The translations under genes were made by a program, and so were the position numbers. Below, in pieces: positions 5,655-12,082 of a DNA stretch of 13,693 nucleotides. The first letter of the stretch is position 1; each line of letters begins with the position of its first letter. Location: assembly GCA_002293615.1 (NCBI GenBank), contig DBDN01000025.1:2694-16386 (forward strand), written 5' to 3'. Below the pieces are notes generated by a model. It searched no databases and was not told the origin of the DNA. It saw nothing but the letters and a program-made list of their open reading frames with translations. The stretch comes from Betaproteobacteria bacterium UBA931 (lineage in GTDB: Bacteria > Pseudomonadota > Gammaproteobacteria > Burkholderiales > Casimicrobiaceae).

Positions 5655-6715
5655 AAAAATATCTTTTTATCGACCGCGACGGCACGTTGATTCATGAGCC
5701 TGAAAGCGATAAACAGGTTGACCATCTTGATAAACTCGCTTTCGAACCTGGTGTAATTTCCTCACTACTGAAGCTGAAAAATGCTGGTTTTTCGCTGATC
5801 CTGATCAGCAACCAGGACGGCTTGGGTACGGCCAGTTTCCCGCAAAAAGATTTTGACGCGCCGCATCAAATGATGATGCGCATTTTTGCGTCGCAAGGCA
5901 TTACGTTTGATGACGAGCTGATCTGCCCGCACAAGCCTGGTGACGGTTGCGATTGTCGCAAGCCTAAAACAGCCTTGCTAAAACCTTATCTTGCGCAAAA
6001 CGATTGGGCGTGCGAGCAATCCTATGTGATCGGCGACCGCGATACGGATATGCAACTTGCTCAAAACATCGGTGTTACCGGCCTACGCTACGATTCAAAG
6101 CAATTAAGCTGGCCGAAAATCGCACGCCGTATTCTCGCCGAACTCCGCCATGCGCACGTACGACGTATCACCAAAGAAACCAGTATCGATATTGAGTTAT
6201 GGTTGGATCGCGAAGCGCCCAATCAGATCGATACCGGGCTTGGTTTTTTCGATCATATGCTTGACCAGATTGCCACGCACGCCGGTTTCTGCCTTAACGC
6301 CCTGATAAAAGGCGATCTGCACGTCGATGACCACCATACGATTGAAGACACCGGCTTAGCGCTGGGGCAGGCATTACGCGAAGCGCTCGGCGATAAACGC
6401 GGCATTGCCCGCTTCGGTTTTGTGCTGCCCATGGATGAAGCGCGGGCTGAATGCACGCTCGATCTTTCCGGCCGTCCTTATTTGAAGTTCGACGCGTCGT
6501 TTGTCCGCGATAAAGTCGGCGATATGAACACCGATATGGTAGAACATTTTTTTCGCTCCTTATCCCAAACATTGGGATGCACGCTACATCTGAAAGCTTC
6601 CGGCGACAACACGCACCATGTCGTTGAAAGTTTGTTCAAAGTCTTCGGGCGATCACTACGTCAGGCAATTCGCATTGAAGGCAATACCTTGCCCAGCTCC
6701 AAAGGAACGCTGTAA
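5651..6715 (+). CDS. hisB: Bifunctional histidinol-phosphatase / imidazoleglycerol-phosphate dehydratase
   Basis: This 354-residue fusion does steps 7 and 9 of the pathway. Residues 1 to about 165 are a DDDD/HAD phosphatase (HisN) with nucleophile motif FIDRDGTLI (Asp8, Asp10), SNQDGLGT and a zinc-binding CPHKPGDGCDC (Cys92, His94, Cys100, Cys102). From about 168 on is the dehydratase, with GFFDHMLDQIATHAG, DDHHTIEDTG, the second metal motif around DNTHHVVES and the end TLPSSKG. Both active sites look intact. The ATG at 5651 is chosen because the HAD motif then sits at the extreme N-terminus as in E. coli (355 residues); the in-frame ATG at 5597 lies inside hisC. The fusion is typical of Gammaproteobacteria and a few recipients of transfer. 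Most betaproteobacteria have a stand-alone dehydratase. Confidence 0.98.
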   Translation: MKKYLFIDRDGTLIHEPESDKQVDHLDKLAFEPGVISSLLKLKNAGFSLILISNQDGLGTASFPQKDFDAPHQMMMRIFASQGITFDDELICPHKPGDGCDCRKPKTALLKPYLAQNDWACEQSYVIGDRDTDMQLAQNIGVTGLRYDSKQLSWPKIARRILAELRHAHVRRITKETSIDIELWLDREAPNQIDTGLGFFDHMLDQIATHAGFCLNALIKGDLHVDDHHTIEDTGLALGQALREALGDKRGIARFGFVLPMDEARAECTLDLSGRPYLKFDASFVRDKVGDMNTDMVEHFFRSLSQTLGCTLHLKASGDNTHHVVESLFKVFGRSLRQAIRIEGNTLPSSKGTL

Positions 6716-7309
6716 ATGCGTGTCGTGATTATCGATACCGGCTGCGCCAACCTTGCCTCGTTGCGTTACGCCGTTCAGCGGCTCGGTTTTGCACCGGAAG
6801 TAAGCGCCGACGAAAAAATAATCAAGGCGGCGGATAAGCTGTTTCTGCCGGGCGTCGGTTCCGCGCAAGCAGCCATGATTCAGTTGGGCAGCCGCGGCTT
6901 GAACAAACCAATTCAAAGCTGCACACAACCGATACTCGGCATTTGCCTAGGCATGCAGCTACTAGGGAAAAACAGCGAAGAGGGAAACACCCAAACTCTT
7001 GGCCTGATCGACGCATCCGTCGTACGCATGAAAACATGTGATCTGCCGTTGCCGCATATGGGCTGGAACACCTTGCAGCCACAAGAAAATCACTTTCTTT
7101 TTCGCGGCATCACTACCGATGATCACTTTTATTTTGTCCATGGTTTTGCCATGCCTGTCTCCGCTCATACTATCGCCAAAAGCGAATATGGCGCGCCGTT
7201 TAGTGCTGCGGTACAACAAAATAATTTCTTAGGCGTGCAATTCCATCCTGAGCGCTCCGGCAAAGCCGGTGCACTATTATTGAAAAATTTTCTGGAATTT
7301 TCCCGATGA
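6716..7309 (+). CDS. hisH: Imidazole glycerol phosphate synthase, glutaminase subunit
   Basis: HisH hydrolyses glutamine and passes ammonia to HisF through the HisH-HisF interface. The 197-residue class I amidotransferase has the nucleophile Cys77 in ILGICLGMQLLG and the His177/Glu179 pair in VQFHPERSGKAG, giving a complete triad. The oxyanion-region motif LFLPGVGSAQAAM is at 42-54. Its start codon directly abuts the hisB stop, with AAAGGA at 6701-6706 as ribosome-binding site. The stop overlaps the hisA start by 4 bases. Size and position match E. coli HisH (196 residues). Confidence 0.98.
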   Translation: MRVVIIDTGCANLASLRYAVQRLGFAPEVSADEKIIKAADKLFLPGVGSAQAAMIQLGSRGLNKPIQSCTQPILGICLGMQLLGKNSEEGNTQTLGLIDASVVRMKTCDLPLPHMGWNTLQPQENHFLFRGITTDDHFYFVHGFAMPVSAHTIAKSEYGAPFSAAVQQNNFLGVQFHPERSGKAGALLLKNFLEFSR

Positions 7310-8040
7310 TTCCTGCCATTGATCTGATTGACGGTAAAGTGGTGCGTTTATCGCAAGGAGACTATGCGAGGCAAACCACATACAGCAACGACCCCTTGTC
7401 TTACCTGCAACGCTACGAAAATGACGGCGCATCACTTCTGCACCTTGTCGATTTAACCGGCGCCAAAAACCCGAAAGCACGCCAAATTACGCTGCTGTCG
7501 CGTCTTTTGCGCGGTGTTCGCGCAAAAACGCAAATCGGCGGTGGCGTCCGCTGCGCCGACGATGTGGACGCCTTGCTGAATGCCGGCGCGGCGCGTGTTG
7601 TTGTGGGCTCAATGGCGGTCAAAAACCCGTCGGAAGTCATGCGTTGGTTTCAGCATTTTGGCGCTAAGCAAATTGTTCTGGCGCTGGACGTACGCATTGA
7701 TGATCAAGGCAAGCCGCGCGTTGCCGTTGCCGGTTGGCAAGAAGCGTCTGCCAAGACCATTGACGATCTCATCAATGAGTATCGGGACTGCGGCCTTAAA
7801 CATGTACTGTGTACGGACATTGCCCGCGACGGCATGTTGGGCGGCGCCAATATTTCCCTTTATACTTCGCTTGCTGACACTTACCCGGATATTGCTTTTC
7901 AAGCGTCAGGCGGCATCGGTACGCTTGATGATATCGCTGCGTTGCGCCACAGCGGCGTCATCGGCGTTATTGTCGGGCGCGCATTGCTCGAAGGAAAATT
8001 CACAGTAAAGGAGGCTTTGTCATGCTGGCAAAACGGATAA
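7306..8040 (+). CDS. hisA: ProFAR isomerase (phosphoribosylformimino-AICAR-P isomerase)
   Basis: HisA is a TIM-barrel enzyme that carries out the Amadori rearrangement of ProFAR to PRFAR. The 244-residue product has catalytic Asp6 in PAIDLIDGKVVRL and Asp128 in VLALDVRIDDQG, each one residue earlier than in E. coli because of a single missing residue at the N-terminus. Phosphate-binding loops GGGVR (78-82), with VVVGS nearby, and ASGGIG, with IVGRALLEGKFTVKEA further on, are intact. Its ATG overlaps the hisH stop (ATGA) and its 3' end overlaps hisF by 19 bases. It clearly belongs to the HisA rather than the HisF branch, given LHLVDLTGAK and the C-terminal GRALLEGKF. Confidence 0.98.
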   Translation: MIPAIDLIDGKVVRLSQGDYARQTTYSNDPLSYLQRYENDGASLLHLVDLTGAKNPKARQITLLSRLLRGVRAKTQIGGGVRCADDVDALLNAGAARVVVGSMAVKNPSEVMRWFQHFGAKQIVLALDVRIDDQGKPRVAVAGWQEASAKTIDDLINEYRDCGLKHVLCTDIARDGMLGGANISLYTSLADTYPDIAFQASGGIGTLDDIAALRHSGVIGVIVGRALLEGKFTVKEALSCWQNG

Positions 8041-8798
8041 TTCCCTGCCTTGACGTACACGATGGTCAAGTGGTTAAAGGCGTTCAGTTTCGTAACCATG
8101 AAATTATCGGCGATATCGTACCGCTTGCCGAACGCTATGCACGCGAAGGCGCTGATGAGCTGGTTTTTTATGATATCACCGCGTCCAGCGATGGCCGGGT
8201 TGTTGATAAAAGCTGGGTTGCGCGAGTCGCCGAGGTCATCGATGTCCCATTTTGTGTCGCAGGCGGCATCAGAACCGTTGAAGATGCCGGAGAAATTCTT
8301 GCCTATGGCGCAGATAAAGTCTCGATCAACTCCCCAGCCCTGCTCGACCCCACTTTGATTAACCGCCTTGCCGATCGCTACGGCGAGCAATGCGTCGTGG
8401 TCGGCATTGATACCTGGCACGATGAGGCAACCGGCGATTATCAGGTGTTTCAATTTACCGGCGATGAGGCGCGTACAAAAAAAACTGCATGGAAAACACT
8501 CGACTGGGTGCAAGAAGTTCAACGACGTGGTGCCGGTGAAATTGTGCTCAACATGATGAACCAAGATGGCGTTCGGCGCGGCTATGATATCGTGCAGCTA
8601 AAAAAAGTGCGCGAAGTCTGCCGATTGCCTTTGATTGCATCGGGCGGCGCCGGCGAAATGGCGCACTTCCTCGAAGCATTCCGTAACGCAAACGTCGATG
8701 GCGCGCTGGCGGCTTCCGTATTCCATAAACAAATCGTCAGAATCGACGAACTCAAGCGTTACTTAAAAGAAAACGGCGTGGAGGTACGCTTATGTTGA
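8022..8798 (+). CDS. hisF: Imidazole glycerol phosphate synthase, cyclase subunit
   Basis: HisF takes ammonia from HisH and converts PRFAR to imidazole glycerol phosphate and AICAR; AICAR returns to purine synthesis. The 258-residue TIM barrel has exactly the length of E. coli HisF. Catalytic Asp11 is in RIIPCLDVHDGQVVKG and Asp130 in VVGIDTWHDEATG. FRNHEIIGDIVPLA, VLNMMNQDGVRRGYD and LIASGGAGEMAHFLEAF are all conserved. The strong ribosome-binding site AAAGGAGG (8007-8014) lies inside hisA, 7 bases before the start. The 19-base overlap with hisA and the 7-base overlap with hisI resemble the enterobacterial arrangement. Confidence 0.98.
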   Translation: MLAKRIIPCLDVHDGQVVKGVQFRNHEIIGDIVPLAERYAREGADELVFYDITASSDGRVVDKSWVARVAEVIDVPFCVAGGIRTVEDAGEILAYGADKVSINSPALLDPTLINRLADRYGEQCVVVGIDTWHDEATGDYQVFQFTGDEARTKKTAWKTLDWVQEVQRRGAGEIVLNMMNQDGVRRGYDIVQLKKVREVCRLPLIASGGAGEMAHFLEAFRNANVDGALAASVFHKQIVRIDELKRYLKENGVEVRLC

Positions 8799-9406
8799 CC
8801 GAGAAAATACGCAAAAAACTTGACTGGCAAAAAAACGGCGGCCTGATTCCCGCGATTGTTCAGCATGCCGTTTCGGGCGAGGTGCTGATGCTTGGTTTCA
8901 TGAACGAAGAAGCACTTGCCGCCACGGAGCAAAACGGTAAAGTCACGTTTTACTCACGCAGCAAACAACGTTTATGGGTAAAAGGCGAAACCTCGCAACA
9001 TTATTTGAACGTTGCAGATATTACGACCGACTGCGATAACGACGCATTGCTTGTTTTGGCCTTACCCGACGGCCCGACGTGCCATCGGGGCACATCAAGC
9101 TGTTTTTCACCGAGCACCAGCTCTTTCGCTTTTCTTTATCAGCTTGAACAACTGCTCGCCGAACGAAAAAAAGCAGATCCCGCTTCGTCATACACGGCAA
9201 TGCTTTATCATCAAGGCACCAAACGCATCGCTCAGAAGGTCGGTGAAGAGGGTGTCGAAACGGCGTTGGCCGCAGTGGTAAAAGACCGCGCAGAACTGAC
9301 CAGCGAATCCGCAGACCTGATTTATCATCTATTGGTTTTATTGCAAGATCAGGGTTTGAACTTGGCCGCAATCATCGACTGCTTAAAAAAACGACACGAA
9401 AAATAA
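8792..9406 (+). CDS. hisI: Bifunctional phosphoribosyl-AMP cyclohydrolase / phosphoribosyl-ATP pyrophosphatase
   Basis: This 204-residue fusion (also called hisIE) does steps 2 and 3: PR-ATP to PR-AMP, then ring opening to ProFAR. Residues 1 to about 110 are the zinc-dependent cyclohydrolase, with RSKQRLWVKGETS, metal motif DCDND (80-84) and zinc ligands Cys81, Cys97 and Cys104 (GPTCHRGTSSCF). Residues about 113-204 are the MazG-like HisE pyrophosphatase with QKVGEEGVETALAAV and ESADLIYHLLVLLQDQG. GGAGG at 8780-8784 is the ribosome-binding site, inside hisF. It is the last gene of the operon. The fused form and length (E. coli 203) again match Gammaproteobacteria rather than the usual betaproteobacterial split genes. 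No clear terminator follows in the 123 bases before gspC. Confidence 0.98.
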   Translation: MLTEKIRKKLDWQKNGGLIPAIVQHAVSGEVLMLGFMNEEALAATEQNGKVTFYSRSKQRLWVKGETSQHYLNVADITTDCDNDALLVLALPDGPTCHRGTSSCFSPSTSSFAFLYQLEQLLAERKKADPASSYTAMLYHQGTKRIAQKVGEEGVETALAAVVKDRAELTSESADLIYHLLVLLQDQGLNLAAIIDCLKKRHEK

Positions 9407-9529
9407 ACCTCAGTAGTTTCGTAATCATGCGTAGAAAATGAATACTCGCTGCGCTGATGCTTTCTGTGTTTTACAGTTGATCTCATGCGTCTGGATATCA
9501 AGCGATGCCACAACACCAGCCCCGATCGA

Positions 9530-10360
9530 TCAACTACCGCAAGCACTCACATTGACCAACAACAATTCCCTATCCTGTCCGCCTCGCCTTCCGGCCAAAC
9601 GCACCGTTTGTCCGCCAACAAGCGGTTTTAAAATTGCCTGGGTAATATCCTCGGGACGCCGCAGATGAATCCCATTTGCCGTATGCAACTGATCACCGCG
9701 CCGCAAACCAAGCATAGCGGCATGGCCACTGTCGGCTTGCACAACCAAGCCTTCGCCTTGTGCGGATAAAAGCGCGTAAAACGTTTCCGGCTTTATGAGC
9801 ACGCCTTGCAGTAATTCCGTATTCAGACGGATTACAATTCCTTGAAAATCTGCGGGGACACAAGAATTCGAAGAGTCTGCGGGATTACGAGCGAACTGCG
9901 GCGATACCGCGGCGGCATCCTTTCCCGAAGCGTCCTCACGCAACACAATACGACGCTCGTTGCCGTTTTTTTCACGCAAAACCATTGCGCCCGGCTCAAC
10001 GGACAGCAATGTATTTTCTCCGCCAACATCATCCCCTGCCCGCGCGATAAAAACATTGCCGCCTGCACGAAATACAGCGTAGCCATCGCCATCGTCCTGA
10101 GCGATCAAGCCCAGAAGGCGCACGTTCCCGCTGATCGTTGCCGGCAATGCCGTGACTTCGGTATTTGTCGCGGCACCCGCGCCAAACAGCGAAGTTGCAC
10201 GCAACACCATCGCCGGATCGCTTGGCACGGCAGGCGCAACATAAAACGACTTGGGTGCAAAGAAAAACCATCCCCAATAAATAATGACATCGCCAAGAAA
10301 AACGATAGCAGTAAAAATCGCGATGTTTGAAAAAAGGCGTGCGATTCGGACGGAAACCAT
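9530..10360 (-). CDS. gspC: Type II secretion system protein C (GspC/PulC-like)
   Basis: GspC is the inner-membrane clamp of the type II secretion system. It contacts the outer-membrane secretin GspD and helps select substrates. The 276-residue product has a short cytoplasmic N-terminus and one membrane segment at about 12-34 (NIAIFTAIVFLGDVIIYWGW), then a Pro/Ala linker. The homology region at about 58-141 has the pattern SLFG ... NVRLLGLIAQDDGDGYAVFRAGG ... RRIVLRED. A C-terminal PDZ-like domain lies at about 178-270 (GEGLVVQADSGHAAMLGLRRGDQLHTANG). It is convergent with hisI and divergent from dapD. No gspD or other secretion gene is adjacent, so it is isolated from its usual cluster. The ATG at 10360 is the natural start before the membrane segment, with AGAAG just upstream. 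The domain order supports GspC; a PDZ protein that only resembles GspC is the main alternative. Confidence 0.83.
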   Translation of the reverse strand: MVSVRIARLFSNIAIFTAIVFLGDVIIYWGWFFFAPKSFYVAPAVPSDPAMVLRATSLFGAGAATNTEVTALPATISGNVRLLGLIAQDDGDGYAVFRAGGNVFIARAGDDVGGENTLLSVEPGAMVLREKNGNERRIVLREDASGKDAAAVSPQFARNPADSSNSCVPADFQGIVIRLNTELLQGVLIKPETFYALLSAQGEGLVVQADSGHAAMLGLRRGDQLHTANGIHLRRPEDITQAILKPLVGGQTVRLAGRRGGQDRELLLVNVSACGS

Positions 10361-10388
10361 CTTCTAGAATCAGTTCGTGAAATTTTGG

Positions 10389-10433
10389 ATAATATATCAG
10401 TTTACGTGCCCACATCCGCGACAGCGTTATAAT
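10389..10433. promoter_or_regulatory. dapD promoter -10 and candidate divergent gspC -10
   Basis: On the plus strand TATAAT at 10428-10433 is a perfect -10 hexamer. The predicted start near 10440 would give a very short AT-rich leader before the dapD ATG. No good -35 is seen at 16-18 bases; TTTACG at 10401-10406 is too far. On the minus strand TATTAT (10394-10389) or the overlapping TATATT could serve as a -10 for gspC, also without a clear -35. Confidence 0.45.
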
Positions 10434-10462
10434 GTACATATTATATATTTCGTAACAACTTC

Positions 10463-11281
10463 ATGATATCTGCCCAAAACATCATTGAACAGGCATGGGA
10501 AAGCCGCGCCGAGCTTTCGCCGAAAACAGTATCTTCTGAAGTACGCAATGCTGTCGCCCATACTATTGACGCGTTAAACGGCGGCAGCGTACGCGTATGT
10601 GAAAAAATAGACGGAAAATGGTATACGCACCAGTGGTTGAAAAAAGCTGTATTGCTCTCATTCCGCCTCGCCGATAATGAGGTAATAAAATCCGGCGCGT
10701 TGACGTTTTTTGACAAGCTTCCGACCAAATTCAGCAATTTGGATAATCAGGCCTTGGCTGAAACCGGGGTACGCATCGTGCCGCCCGCTGTCGTCCGGCG
10801 CGGCGCGTACATCGCCCCTGACGTCGTGTTGATGCCTTCCTACGTCAATATCGGCGCATATATTGACTCAGGCACCATGATAGATACCTGGGCAACCGTC
10901 GGCTCGTGCGCGCAGATCGGAAAAAACGTGCATTTGTCGGGCGGTGTCGGTATTGGCGGCGTACTCGAGCCGCTGCAAGCCAATCCGACCATTATCGAAG
11001 ATCATTGCTTTATCGGCGCGCGTTCCGAAGTGGTCGAAGGCGTGATTGTCGAAGAAAATTCGGTATTGGGCATGGGCGTATTCATCGGGCAAAGTACAAA
11101 AATTTATAACCGACAAACCGATGAAATCACATACGGACGCGTTCCGGCAGGATCGGTGGTTGTCGCCGGCAGCTTGCCTTCGGGCACAGGGCGTTGCTCT
11201 TTATACTGCGCCGTGATCGTCAAACAAGTCGATGCCCAAACGCGCGCCAAAACAAGCATCAATGATTTACTGAGAGGCTGA
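10463..11281 (+). CDS. dapD: 2,3,4,5-tetrahydropyridine-2,6-dicarboxylate N-succinyltransferase
   Basis: DapD transfers succinyl from succinyl-CoA to tetrahydrodipicolinate in the succinylase branch of diaminopimelate and lysine synthesis, feeding peptidoglycan. The 272-residue product (E. coli 274) has the helical N-terminal domain (IIEQAWESRAELSP; KIDGKWYTHQWLKKAVLLSF). A left-handed beta-helix of hexapeptide repeats then runs from about 105 to 220, with MPSYVNIGAYIDSGTMIDTW, GSCAQIGKNVHLSGGVGIGG, ANPTIIEDHCFIGARSEVVE and GMGVFIGQST. The CoA-binding C-terminus SLYCAVIVKQVDAQTRAK is intact. The ATG at 10463 matches the family N-terminus, but no Shine-Dalgarno sequence precedes it, and the leader is short. 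It is followed after 5 bases by map. In many betaproteobacteria dapC or dapE neighbours it instead. Confidence 0.97.
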   Translation: MISAQNIIEQAWESRAELSPKTVSSEVRNAVAHTIDALNGGSVRVCEKIDGKWYTHQWLKKAVLLSFRLADNEVIKSGALTFFDKLPTKFSNLDNQALAETGVRIVPPAVVRRGAYIAPDVVLMPSYVNIGAYIDSGTMIDTWATVGSCAQIGKNVHLSGGVGIGGVLEPLQANPTIIEDHCFIGARSEVVEGVIVEENSVLGMGVFIGQSTKIYNRQTDEITYGRVPAGSVVVAGSLPSGTGRCSLYCAVIVKQVDAQTRAKTSINDLLRG

Positions 11282-11286
11282 AACCC

Positions 11287-12078
11287 ATGGGCGCGCTTAT
11301 CAAAACCGCCGATGAAATTGCCGCCATGCGCATCGCCTGCCGGTATGCCTCGAAAGTGCTTGATTACATCTCTGCGTTCGTCAAAGCGGGCGTTACCACT
11401 GCCGAGCTGAACCGATTGTGTCACAATTATCAGGTCGACGAATTAGGCGTTACCCCGGCACCGCTTAACTATGCGCCTCCCGGGCATACACCCTACCCGG
11501 CATCCGTATGCATTTCGTTGAACCACGTCGTTTGCCACGGCATTCCCAGTACGCGCAAATTGCGCAATGGCGATATTCTCAACATCGATGTGACGGTAAT
11601 TAAAAACGGGTTTCATGGCGATGCCAGCCGGATGTATTGTGTCGGCAAGCCATCAATCCTGGCCAAACGCCTGATCGATGTTACTTATGAAGCGATGTGG
11701 CGTGGTATCCGTGTTGTTCGACCGGATGCGCATCTTGGTGATATCGGCCACGCCATCCAGACTTTTGCCGAAGCACAAGGCTTTTCCGTTGTTCGCGAAT
11801 TTTGCGGGCATGGCATCGGACGCGGCTTTCATGAAGATCCACAAGTGCTTCACTACGGCAAGCGCGGCACCGGCCTCAAACTTAAACCGGGAATGATTTT
11901 CACGATCGAACCAATGATCAATGCCGGCGGCCATCAATTACGCGCGCTTGCCGATGGCTGGACCATAGTCACTGCGGATCACGCATTGTCGGCGCAATGG
12001 GAGCATACGGTATTGGTGACCGAAAATGGCGTTGAGGTGTTGACTGTCTCCGAAGGAACGCCGCCGCCTGCAGCATAA
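11287..12078 (+). CDS. map: Methionine aminopeptidase, type I
   Basis: Map removes the initiator methionine from new proteins when the second residue is small. The 263-residue pita-bread-fold enzyme has all five metal ligands: Asp101 and Asp112 (NIDVTVIKNGFHGDASRM), His175 (GHGIGRGFHEDP), Glu208 (FTIEPM) and Glu239 (QWEHTVLVTENG). Each is 4 residues later than in E. coli. The substrate-pocket His (VVCHGIPS) is present, and no N-terminal SH3 extension is seen, so this is type Ia. The ATG at 11287 has GAGAGG (11272-11277) as ribosome-binding site. It sits between dapD and glnD, probably co-transcribed with both (5- and 4-base gaps). Confidence 0.97.
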   Translation: MGALIKTADEIAAMRIACRYASKVLDYISAFVKAGVTTAELNRLCHNYQVDELGVTPAPLNYAPPGHTPYPASVCISLNHVVCHGIPSTRKLRNGDILNIDVTVIKNGFHGDASRMYCVGKPSILAKRLIDVTYEAMWRGIRVVRPDAHLGDIGHAIQTFAEAQGFSVVREFCGHGIGRGFHEDPQVLHYGKRGTGLKLKPGMIFTIEPMINAGGHQLRALADGWTIVTADHALSAQWEHTVLVTENGVEVLTVSEGTPPPAA

Positions 12079-12082
12079 TTCA

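Noticed and set aside
7580..8008. 142-codon plus-strand frame inside hisA
   Set aside because: Out-of-frame shadow of a fully conserved HisA.
7899..8564. 221-codon antisense frame over hisA-hisF
   Set aside because: Lies opposite conserved hisF codons, with no family signature; explained by codon bias on the coding strand.
2380..9406. Possibility that the his operon lies on a recent mobile element
   Set aside because: No integrase, transposase, tRNA end, direct repeats or inverted repeats are visible at either end, and composition appears similar to the flanks.
9475..9535. Inverted repeat AGTTGATC / GATCAACT around the gspC stop
   Set aside because: Eight-base arms separated by 45 bases with no T tract; not a terminator, and such a repeat can occur by chance.
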